Of a DNA stretch of 64,000 nucleotides, positions 33,252-42,587 are shown piece after piece. The notes under the pieces were generated by a model, which worked only from the letters and a program-made list of their open reading frames with translations, was not told the origin of the DNA and ran no database searches. Position 1 is the first letter of the stretch. Every line of letters begins with the position of its first letter. The position numbers and the translations under genes are program-made. The DNA lies in assembly GCA_016630955.3 (NCBI GenBank), contig CM049996.1, positions 868,001 through 932,000 of the forward strand, read 5' to 3'. Origin of the DNA: Didymella arachidicola. Its lineage: Eukaryota; Ascomycota; Dothideomycetes; Pleosporales; Didymellaceae.

Positions 33252-35111
33252 ATGGACTCAATTCAAGAAGCGGCTACAGAATTCGATTTGCGCAATCATA
33301 AAGAACAACTTTCATACACAAAGTTTGCTAAAGCAAAGGGAGTTGATCGGTCTACGTTAGCGCGGAGGCACAAAGGGGTTTCAACTTCTAGGGAGGTCAA
33401 AGCAGTTAACCAACGGAAACTCAACAACACTGAAGAACAAGAGCTTATTAAGCTTATTAATAAGCTTACTGAGGACGGATTCCCTCCTAACAGGCTTCAA
33501 ATCCGAAATTACGCGTCTAAAGTAGCTGGTAGCAGCGTCTCTGATAGCTGGGTTACTCGCTTCCTCCACCGTCACACAGCTGAACTGGTCACCAAATGGG
33601 CAACAGGGAAGGATCGCAATCGCCACCAAGCTGACTCAGGGGCTTCTTTTGAGGCCTACTTCACACTTCTACACAGCAAGATAGCTGAGTACAGCATTGA
33701 GCCTCAGCACATGTACAATATGGATGAGAAGGGCTTCATGATCGGGGTACTTGAACGTGCAAAACGAGTGTTCTCCCGGCCACTGTGGGACAGCAAGCAA
33801 GTCAGAGGTACTCTCCAAGACGGCTCACGGGAGTGGATCACGCTTATTGCTTGCATAAGTGCCTCAGGGGAAGCCCTGCCAGCAAGCCTCATATACCCAG
33901 CAGCCAATCAAGCTATATACTCAGGCTGGGTGGAGGATATCAAGCCAGGGGAACACTCAGTCTTTGTCAGCTCATCTAGTACAGGCTGGAGCAACAACGA
34001 GATAGCTCTTGCCTGGCTTGAACAGGTGTTCGATCGCGCTACTAAGGCCACAGCACGGAGAAAGTATCGTCTTTTGATACTTGACGGCCACGGGAGCCAC
34101 GTTACCCCTGACTTTATTGAGTACGCCAACCAACGCAAGATACTCGTGATGATCCTTCCCCCTCACTCAACACACAGGCTCCAGCCACTGGACGTTTGCC
34201 TGTTCTCACCTCTGGCACGAGCATACTCAAATGAGCTTACGCAGTTCCTCCAAAGCAGTCAGGGGACCTCTCCAGTCACTAAATCAAACTTCTTACACCT
34301 GTTCTGGGCGGCGTGGCAGAGCTCATTTCAGGAGTCAACAATCGTCAACTCCTTTGCAGCCACAGGGATATGGCCCCCTGACGCCTCTGCTGTACTCAAA
34401 CAAGTCAACAACACTTATACAGACAAAGAAGAACAATCAGGAGCTCTTAGACCAACAGACTGGAGGCGTATAAGGCAGGTACTTAAGGATCATGTGAAGG
34501 AACCTGACAGTGAGGCAGTGCGGGAGCTGACAGGGGCAATTCACTCTCTTACTGCCCAGGTTGAGCTGCTTACTGAGCAGAACAAAGGCCTGCAGGAGTC
34601 TCTTGCACACAGGAAGAAGCACAATAAGAAGAGTAAGCCCCTGAGTCTCCAACAGCGGAAGGAGTACCAAAGTCAACCTGTATTTTGGTCTCCTCGGAAG
34701 GTCAGAGAGGCACACTATCGTCGGAAGATCAATGAGCAAGAACAGGAGGAGCAGCATCTTCAAAAGCTACGTCAGAAGCAAGAGCAAGTAGCAATTAAGC
34801 TTCAGAGAGCAAGAGAGGCTCAGGAGAAGCGTACAGAGCGTGAGAGAGCTAAGGAGGTGAGGGTGCAGGAGAAGGCTAAGAAGGCAGCTGAAGCGCAGCG
34901 TCAAAGGGACGCTCGTCAAGCTACTACTGCTATCCAATTATCCCAAAAGGGTAAGCGTAAAGCCTTAAAAGCTACCTCAGGTAGCAATAAGCGTCAGAAA
35001 CAAGCTGGTGATGCTGGTGGTGCGAAAGAAGCCCCTGAGGCACCCTCAGCTCCTCCACCAGTCACTACTCGCCGCGGACGCAACGTTAGGCTTCCAAGTA
35101 AATACAAGTAG
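33252..35111 (+). CDS. pogo-type DDE transposase
   Basis: Uninterrupted 619-residue frame, ATG at 33252, 45 bases inside the left TIR. N-terminal helix-turn-helix (about 1-60, YTKFAKAKGVDRSTLARRHKG), then a CENP-B-type DNA-binding region ending at SDSWVTRFLHRH. The DDE domain has acidic residues in YNMDEKGFMIG (D about 158), LLILDGHGSHV (D about 278) and RLQPLDVCLFSPL (D about 314), so the last pair is about 35 apart. The C-terminus is a Lys/Arg/Glu-rich coiled coil and a basic tail. The reaction is cut-and-paste transposition into TA. All three catalytic acids are present and there is no stop or frameshift, so it may be functional. Confidence 0.95.
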   Translation: MDSIQEAATEFDLRNHKEQLSYTKFAKAKGVDRSTLARRHKGVSTSREVKAVNQRKLNNTEEQELIKLINKLTEDGFPPNRLQIRNYASKVAGSSVSDSWVTRFLHRHTAELVTKWATGKDRNRHQADSGASFEAYFTLLHSKIAEYSIEPQHMYNMDEKGFMIGVLERAKRVFSRPLWDSKQVRGTLQDGSREWITLIACISASGEALPASLIYPAANQAIYSGWVEDIKPGEHSVFVSSSSTGWSNNEIALAWLEQVFDRATKATARRKYRLLILDGHGSHVTPDFIEYANQRKILVMILPPHSTHRLQPLDVCLFSPLARAYSNELTQFLQSSQGTSPVTKSNFLHLFWAAWQSSFQESTIVNSFAATGIWPPDASAVLKQVNNTYTDKEEQSGALRPTDWRRIRQVLKDHVKEPDSEAVRELTGAIHSLTAQVELLTEQNKGLQESLAHRKKHNKKSKPLSLQQRKEYQSQPVFWSPRKVREAHYRRKINEQEQEEQHLQKLRQKQEQVAIKLQRAREAQEKRTERERAKEVRVQEKAKKAAEAQRQRDARQATTAIQLSQKGKRKALKATSGSNKRQKQAGDAGGAKEAPEAPSAPPPVTTRRGRNVRLPSKYK

Positions 35112-35219
35112 CACAAGTAGTTCACATAGGTCTATTTACTACTCTACTACAATATTATACAATATTTGCTGTTGTTGGTGGCTCAGTAACCTTATTTTTC
35201 AACAAGTCGATAGGATCTC

Positions 35220-35263
35220 AGCGGGGCGTTACGCGATGGTGGGCGTCACGCGCACGGACTCGG
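35220..35263 (-). repeat. right TIR of pogo element 1
   Basis: 44 bases, reverse complement of 33164-33207, followed by TA at 35264-35265. Confidence 0.95.
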
Positions 35264-35714
35264 TATTAGATGTCCTCTTGATCATGGTCAATTTATGTCA
35301 GAGACCAGCTGCGTGCGCACTTACGTCTTCGTCTACCACGGCGTGTAAGGTATTGGCGACGGGGTACGCTGAGTTGTTGTTGCCCAAATGCAGAGGTGGG
35401 AGTCCCCATTCCTGTCGTAGCCCGTGTAATTCCGACCGGACGTAAGCGGGAAGAACCTCGAGATCAAGGTAACCAATCACTCGCTCTCTCAGCTCAGATA
35501 CTGATGGCTTGCTCATACCATAGCTTTTGAGACTTCGCTCGAGCTTTCCGCGGATGGTGTCCCAGGCAACGGTTCTGGAGGAAAGGGCCAGCAGTCCCTC
35601 TACAACCATCGCTGGGTAGTCAAGCTTCCGATCTATGCAGAGATTTGTATAACCAATAATAAAGGCCATTTCTCGTGCGGACCATGGCTTTCTCGAGTGG
35701 TTGGTTGTCGTCAT

Positions 35715-35999
35715 TTCGGATTTGCGATGTATAGCTCTCGAGTTGGTGAAGGAATAAAGAGGAACGGCGAGCAAAGCTGGACAGCTGTAAGTTCGGTGAA
35801 AAGTGCTAGAGGCTTCTATTGTGCGCTCAATAGCTCTGATTGTTGTTATTGTTTTGCATCAATCGTGTCACGCCTATTATGCGTTGGCCTTCACCTAGGC
35901 ACTGACTCACCCCCCACTGCTTCCGTTCCGAGTACCTCAAGCACGACCTCTCCTACCGAAACACCTCTACCGTCACCTTCAATTATCTCTGAGCTCGCG
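35715..35999. promoter_or_regulatory. shared divergent promoter region
   Basis: 285 bp between the start of the transposon-split gene (minus, ATG at 35714) and the preferred start of the Hsp70-like gene (plus, ATG at 36000). Both promoters must lie here or overlap the neighbours' 5' ends. No individual site is assigned. A plus-strand frame is open from 35697, so the Hsp70 protein could start further upstream. Confidence 0.5.
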
Positions 36000-38311
36000 A
36001 TGCAGCGATACGGCGCACGCAAGGCGGCCGCGACTGCACGATCGCAGATTGCAGAGTCGGCCAAACATGCGCTGAACTACGGTTCCGAGAGCGAAGTTGA
36101 GCAGGAATCGTCCGCTCGAAAGCTGGCCAGACTCTCTATCAGCGACCGAACGCAGCTTCGTCCCCAAAAACAGGAGCCCGACTGGCTTGTCTCGGTGGAC
36201 TTCGGAACAACGTTCACAACTGTCGCTTTCTATAGACGGGGGACACCAATCGAACGAATTCACACCATCGACAATTTTCCTGGCGAGAAACAGCATAACG
36301 AGAATCACAGGCAGATTCCAACTGAAATTTGGTACCCGAAGAAGGACACGCGCACCTCTGGACTGATCAGACAGCGCGACATTCGCATGCGCTTTGGAAA
36401 TGAAGTTCACCGCATCGCTGAAGACGACGAGGTAATCGACGTCCACAACATTTACGATGATGCCGACCGCGTCACAATGATGAAGTTGCTCGTTGAAAGA
36501 GTGATTACGCCCAAGCTTCAAAAAAGCAACTGCAAAGAACACTGGAGCCAATCAGGGCAAAAGGCCACATCGACGAGGACGAAGATGTCTTCTTCCACTT
36601 CTTTCGCGAGATCTTCCGCGCATCGAAGACGCGTCTCGGCTCTGACTTTGATGAGAATAGCTCGGGTACGTTGCAATCTAGCTTCAGATATGCCTGCTGA
36701 TATATGTCCTTAGTTGAAGTCACGTTCTGTGTCCCAGTTTGCTATAAACCTGCTGCGGTCGCTGCATTGGGCGCACAGGTGAAACGTGCGATGCAAGATG
36801 TACAATTTGGGACAGACGGCCAATCACCATGCAACATCTTTGTTGTTCATGAGGCAGAGGCGCAGGCTACGCAGGCGCTCAGGGAGTCTCACAACGAGCT
36901 TCACGTAAGTATGTCGCCTTATGATTGATTTCAACATACTGAGCTTCATATAGCGTGGAGAGACATTTGTCCTCGCTGACTGTGGGGGTGGAACCCTCGA
37001 TATCGGTATCTATACCATCGCACTGACTGAGCCTTTGCGACTTGAATCGGAAGTCAAGGAAGCTACTGGTATGTTGGGCGGGGTCTGCAATCTAGCAGCT
37101 AGCTGACGTGCCTTTAGGAGCAATGATAGGGGCTGGAGACCTCAACAATGAGTTCCAAAGCTTTGTCAAGGGTATTCTTCGTAACGAGTCTTACCTGGAG
37201 AACGGTGGCCTTACCATTGACTCGATCATCTCTGCTGAGGTCATGTTGAAATTCGAGACGGACACTAAGCGCTCATTCCAGTACAACGACAACGAGAAGA
37301 CCTACCTCTTCCGCATCCGCGGCCTCAAAAAGAATCTCAACGATGAGAGGATCCAGGATCACATCCTTGTTCTCAAATAGTGAGTTTGTAGCGTACCAGT
37401 CTGAGGCTTGATTAACCTTGGAATAGTCAAGACATATGGAAGATCTTCAGGTCGACCATCAAGAGGGTTAGCAACATGGTGGAAGATGCAGTCTTCGACG
37501 CAAAGGCTGCCGGATACACGGTCAGCAAAGTCGTCGTTGTCGGTAGATTCGGTAATTCGCCGTTTCTTCGGTCCTACCTTCTCGAACAGAACGATCGCAT
37601 TGCGAAGAAGCTGGGATCACCGCTCAAGTTGCGCTTCACACCAAAGAACATGAGCGCCACCGGCGTTGCGACCGGCGCGATCTTGCACGCTATCAACAAA
37701 GCCAATGGACCATCGCGTCTGCCTTGTCAGAGCATTGGTGTTCTCCGTCACATTCCTTGTGATAAGACCGACGAGTACTCCGCAGAGGTTCTAGCCCAGG
37801 AGAGTAAGCGGAATGATCAGGAGGGAGTCAGCTATATCCTCAACACCATCTTCTGGGTTGTGAAAAAAGTACTTTGCTAAGTACATTCGACGGGACAATT
37901 CATTGACTACCTCAGGATGAGACTTTGATTGAATCTACCCACACTGTTACCTTCATCATCGAGCACATCTTCAGCCCAGATGATACGACTTGGATTCTTG
38001 AGGAGCAACTCTGGGCCTCTGAGATCTGTACGAAGGACTTCTACAAGCTCGATCACGAGAACAATGCCGGCAAGACGATGGAGATTGGCCTGGTCGAGTT
38101 TGACATCTCCAACTTGAGGCAGAAGATTCGCAGATCCAACAAGATAGATGGAGAGACGACTGACAAGGCCACGATCTTGGTGGAAATTACGGTAATTGAT
38201 TGCAACCTGGATTTTGTCGCGCGCTCGCCTGCCACAAGCGATGGTGAGGCCATTCGGGGCTCTAGGAAGTTCTTCAGTGTTGCTTCGGCGTTCATCCCAG
38301 GCACCCAGTAG
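36000..38311 (+). pseudogene. HSPA12-like Hsp70 family gene with one-base frameshift
   Basis: Exons 36000-36665, 36714-36904, 36954-37068, 37118-37379, 37427-37868 and 37916-38311, all with short GT-AG introns. Nucleotide-binding motifs: WLVSVDFGTTFTTVAFY (phosphate 1), FVLADCGGGTLDIGIY (phosphate 2) and VVVVGRFGNSPFLRSYL (adenosine). The layout is that of the HSPA12-like, DnaK-related ATPases expanded in filamentous fungi, which lack a classical substrate-binding domain. In exon 1 the frame breaks near 36496. Upstream reads MMKLLVE, while the continuation (DYAQASKKQLQRTLEPI) is in another frame, as if one base were lost from an A run. With that base the gene would encode about 690 residues; as given it stops early. 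It could be a true null allele or a sequencing error. Confidence 0.85.
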
Positions 38312-40544
38312 GGCTGTACGCACCTGGAGCCGTTGTAGGATTTGGGTTGACAGATCAGGACATGTTGGTTGCTTTCAGGAATGGCCGTGGATTTGAGACC
38401 CTTGCACATTCGTAAATGATGTCTTGCTAAGATCGAGGTTTGGGGGGGGGGGGGGGGGGCACGTGCAAGCACGTCTTCGTCGCAGCGTAGTAGCGACACT
38501 TTTACTTCTGCATGCCCACGAGAGCAAATAACAATACGACAAGGACCTGTTTTGATGTTTCGAAACAGGACTACACGGTGTCGGGCTTACCTGTACAATT
38601 CAACACGTTCCTGCAAGGTTCCAAAGACCTCCCTGCCACCCGGGGAAAACATACTCCAGATCCCTGGAGCACGAGGCGGACTCCACCAATCGACAAGCAT
38701 CCCGCTGGGAGAAGGTGATCTGAGATCTACTGTGGAGAGATGACATGTGTCGATCCTACTTTCGCCGGGTGGGACCAGTTCGCGTCTCCACATTCTGTGT
38801 GGGGGAACGAGAGGAGGAGCCGTGAATGTGAACCCGCGCAATGCCGACGCGACCTATCTACCTCGACATGGCCCAGGGTCGTATCAACAAGAGGGGTGTA
38901 TGAATGAGTGAGAAAACGAGGGCCGTTGTCGATCGCAGAACAACCAATGAGGGGCGTTCCATGTAGGTACTGGCCATTCAAAACCCTCAAGAAACGTCTG
39001 TAGGGCACATCGTATTTCCAGCCCGTTCAAGCACCCGTCTTGTATTTGCAAAGAATGCGGCTGAAACCGCCGCGAACCACGGTCGTGGAGCTTCCAGCGG
39101 TGCAGAGCTCTGCACGATCTGCCCATAGTCGGCAAGTATGGGTCTTGGGCGCGTTTATGCTTCGCCTCTTGCAGAAGGCAGGCGTAGCAGGCTGACAGGT
39201 TACGTAAAGGACTGCATATATGGAGATAGCTATGGTCTGGTGCGTCTCTTTACTGATCATTCCGTAGGCGCGCTATCGCACAGGCTGCATGTAGGCAACG
39301 GCCGGCTGCCGCGCAGTTACGTGTGGTAGACGGGCGATAGTCCAGAGGCGCTAAACACGGACATTAAGGCGTACCAATTGATATGAGCCCTTGAGTCATG
39401 CTATGCATATTAGACTGCAGTTTGCGAGTCAAATCTCTAGGGCTTGCCAAATTCGACTCTCGATTGCTTTGATGATGGTCGAAGTGATGTTGGGATGTTG
39501 GTGATATGATGTGGCTGGTTCAACATGGACTGTGCGCATACGATGTGTATTCTCCGAGTGCTAACTCCGATGTGTGGCTTCTCGAGCAAGCAGGGGCCTG
39601 TCGTTGTCATGGATATGCTCGGTAACGTGCCAGTAGAGGGTGGTCTGGATCGCAGGAGCTGGCAGCTGGCAGAGAGCACAGCCAAGCGAAACGAGACACG
39701 TAATTGCGATAGCATACGCTCTATATACCGTTTGAAGATACGAGAACTTAAGCGATGATGTGCCGTCCGAGGAAAGCTTGGGGATCGAAGGTGGGTGGCC
39801 TATTCATGCGGGGAGACCGACAGCTTGAGCTGTATTTCGCCAGTGCGTATAGTGGAGAAAACGGAGCTTAAAGCAAGATGCCATGGTAGTATCGCTGTGT
39901 TTCTCCGAGCTGGCGATCAAACTGGCCGGGGTGGAGGAAATGTGTTTCACCCGATCCTGCGGACCCTGCTCGATGTACCTGAGACATTACCACGGATATG
40001 CTGCACCGATCAGGCCAAGTCTAGATCCTTCGAAGCGCATCTACCGCTGTCAGCATAATCTGGAATCCAAAGGCAAAGCGCGGCGGTGTGTGAAGCGTAA
40101 GAATATGGGTATTGTAAGGTATAATAACTAAATAGTGGAGAAGACTTCCGTCCAACTCATGCAAATTGCGTCACCCTCGAACCATTATGTGCCCCCGGCC
40201 TGGTACTGGTACACCCCAAATATACATGCACCTTGTCAAAGATGCGTTCTAGATGTTGTATCCATCTCTTTCTTCCAACCATGCGTCAGACCTAGGGAAA
40301 GCGTCGAACATGCTACGTTGCACATCTAAACGCAGAGTAAAGAACCAACAACGCCAACTTGCATACCATATATGGGTGTGGTGATGCATGTGTATGCAAG
40401 ATAAGAAAGCTGGACGTCAAGCCAGAAGCGCAAAGTAGTATGTCAAAGTCGCCGAACGCCTCGCAGGAAAATCGACTTGAAACAAAACGTCGCAAAGGAA
40501 TTCGTGGAGCCGTGGGTGAGTTTAGAAGTGGAGGCCTTTGTCAA
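38312..40544. other. intergenic region with poly-G tract
   Basis: This 2.2-kb stretch is without a supported gene. An uninterrupted run of about 18 G lies near 38442-38459, some 130 bases past the Hsp70-like stop. Frames such as 38727-39008 and 39437-39715 (minus) have no domain. The right end is the 3' region of the YANK kinase gene. Confidence 0.5.
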
Positions 40545-42587
40545 TCAGGTGTTGCTGATAATGACTCGAGCACCCTCTTTGCCAAGCACGCCCCTCTCTT
40601 TGGCCTTAGGGCTCCTGTCCCGGCCTTTCTTTCGACTGAGGAATCCCAGCATTCCTGATGGCTTTTCGGCCTGTGGATTCTGAACGAGTGCAGAGCTCTG
40701 GTTAGCCATTTCGGACCACGAGCCGGTACCGTCAAGAACTACCTGTACGCCACCACCCATGCTTGTGCTGCGCTGTGACCCACGCGGACGGCTGTTCATA
40801 GGGCGTGAGAACGATGGTGGCGTAGGTTCAGTAGGCTCGGTAGGGAAGTAATCTGCCCGCTCTCCACGCTGCGACGCTTGCGAGCCAGTCATCGACTTGT
40901 TCCCACGATTCAGGTTAGCAGTAACCAATGGAGGGCTTCCGTTCGGCGAATGTGTAGTGGAGCGAGGGTTGGTCATTGTTGTTGACCGGGTAGGGTGGAG
41001 GTCCCCTTCTTGAGATCTCTGAGTGGCCAACGGGCGGCCCCACGGATCTTGTTGAACAGCAACGGGCACCGGTGCGTGATCGCTGTTGCTCTGATTGCTA
41101 GCCCTGGATCCGCCTGTAGAATCATTAGGATCTGCGACTACAATGGCTGCAGGCCGCTGGTCCGCAACCACAGTGTAGTTGAATGGCTCGAACAGTGTCT
41201 CGATCATCTTGTGCAGTTCCTCCGCTCGGATCTCAGCCTCTGTCGCATCGTCCTTCAACGCTTCTCTCGGCTTTTGCCTGCGCGCACGTGCCTCGAGCGG
41301 TGCTTCTTCCAGAAGCAACTCCTCGAGATCATATGTGGCGTCGAAGTTCGTCTTATCGCTAGAGGGGATGAAAACCGGGGTGATCTCCTTGGCCTCTAGC
41401 GCGATGAAGTCGATGGGACGGAAGAAGGGGTTGTCGATGAACGTTTCGAACCCAATGGCGCCAATTCTCTTCTTGCGGTCTTTCTCCAGTAGTGAACTGA
41501 TGGCGTGCAGACATGGCATCGATACAGGAGGGCTTGTCACGGGGTAGGTGGGTTCGCCCTTGGCAATTTTCGCAGCGAGGGAGTCGTGGCTGCTGGCCTC
41601 AAACGGTCGCTGCTCTGGTCAGCTCATGGTTGTGCATTCGACGGGAAAATTTTTGCCTACCTTGTTGTAGATGCACTCGTAGAAAAGCACACCAAGGGAC
41701 CACCAATCGACTTCACAAGAGTATCCCTTGCCCTCGTACACTTCAGGCGCAAGATATGCGAGTGTGCCAGACTTGCTCGTGAGTGGCTTGTGTGGGGTGA
41801 AATCTGACGCAACGTTCTACTGGTCGTTAGCAATGTACCCATGTTTTGAAGAATTTGGCCACATACAAAATCTGCCAAATGGACATGGCCGTCCGAGTCG
41901 AGCAGCACATTGTCAGGCTTGATATCTCTGTGCACGATGCCCTGCTGGTGAATGTAGCGCACGGCGCATCCAAGCTCGGCCATCCAGAAACGCACTGCCT
42001 CCTCTGTGAATGTCTTTCTCGAGATGTGGAATCGCAGGTCGCCGCCGTTCATGAGGTCGACTACGATGTATCTGTTTTTGTTAGTTCTGCAAAGGAATGC
42101 CCTTTCATCCTTATCTTTTACATACAGATACTCGATATCCTGGAAGCTGTAACGCAGATTGCAGAGGAAAGGGTGGTTGAGATGCTCGAGCATCCGTCGC
42201 TCCCGAATAATATTCCGCACGCTCTCTGACCGTACGACTGTGACACAGCGTCAGCGCTCAGGGCCCTGTCGACGTGAGGGAGTGAGGGCAAACAAACCTT
42301 CATCTTTTCTTATGTACTTGAGCGCAAATGTGAGGCCGGTGTCCTTTCGCTCGACAATGCGCACTTTGCCAAAGGCTCCTTTGCCGACGACGCGCAGCAG
42401 CCGGAAGTGGTTGAGGTTCACTGTGTTGTGGTTAGACGCGCTCCTTCCGTTCTTCAGCACAGCGTGGCAGGTGCAGCTCCAATGCCGCAGGGGCCATGAC
42501 GCCGGGCTGCAGCACGACACGAGACGGCCACGGGGACTACGCACCTTGGTCGGTGAAGACCACAGGCTTGCCGTTACTCTGACCCAT
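40545..42587 (-). CDS. AGC-family serine/threonine kinase, STK32/YANK type
   Basis: Exons 42587-42545, 42420-42298, 42237-42126, 42071-41867, 41816-41661 and 41609-40545 give 567 residues. The start MGQSNGKPVVF carries a Gly at position 2 that could be myristoylated. The kinase domain runs about residues 18-300: P-loop VVGKGAFGKV, lysine in FALKYIRKDE, catalytic loop HRDIKPDN, then ADFN where most kinases have DFG; DFN is the hallmark of the YANK group. GTLAYLAPEVY and DWWSLGVLFYEC follow. The C-terminal tail is Ser/Pro/Arg-rich and ends in a basic stretch. It phosphorylates proteins on Ser/Thr, probably at the membrane; targets in fungi are not established. All five introns keep frame and the catalytic residues are present. 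Confidence 0.93.

Larger units (their letters stand above)
33164..35263 (+). mobile_element. pogo/Fot1-type DNA transposon, intact, 2100 bp
   Basis: Perfect 44-bp terminal inverted repeats (33164-33207 and 35220-35263) begin CCGAGTCCGTGCGCGTGACG. TA flanks both ends (33162-33163, 35264-35265), the target duplication of Tc1/mariner-pogo elements. The element holds one long uninterrupted transposase gene. Identical TIRs and an open gene point to recent activity. It sits in exon 2 of the minus-strand host gene, with its transposase on the opposite strand. Confidence 0.95.
31318..35714 (-). pseudogene. fungal gene split by a pogo transposon
   Basis: Host-gene pieces lie on both sides of the 2.1-kb element. 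Exon 1 is 35714-35325 (MTTTNHSRKPWSAREMAF...), with an intron at 35277-35324 (GTAAGT, CTGAC branch). Exon 2 is 35276-35264 continuing at 33161-33067, and it is interrupted by the element plus one copy of the TA duplication. An intron follows at 33022-33066 (GTCAGT...CAG), and exon 3 is 33021-31318. Without the 2102-bp insertion the frame runs through, giving about 733 residues. The protein is unknown to me: an N-terminal helical region (WSAREMAFIIGYTNLCID), a Ser/Arg-rich basic middle with nuclear-type runs (MKKRRAP, SSKRKKS), and a helical C-terminal domain of about 330 residues. As it stands, only a 555-residue frame from the ATG at 32985 could still be made. No homologue named. Confidence 0.8.

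Noticed and set aside
41800..41880. ADFN in place of DFG in the kinase read as a catalytic defect
   Set aside because: DFN is the normal form in the YANK/STK32 group, so it is a family mark and not damage.
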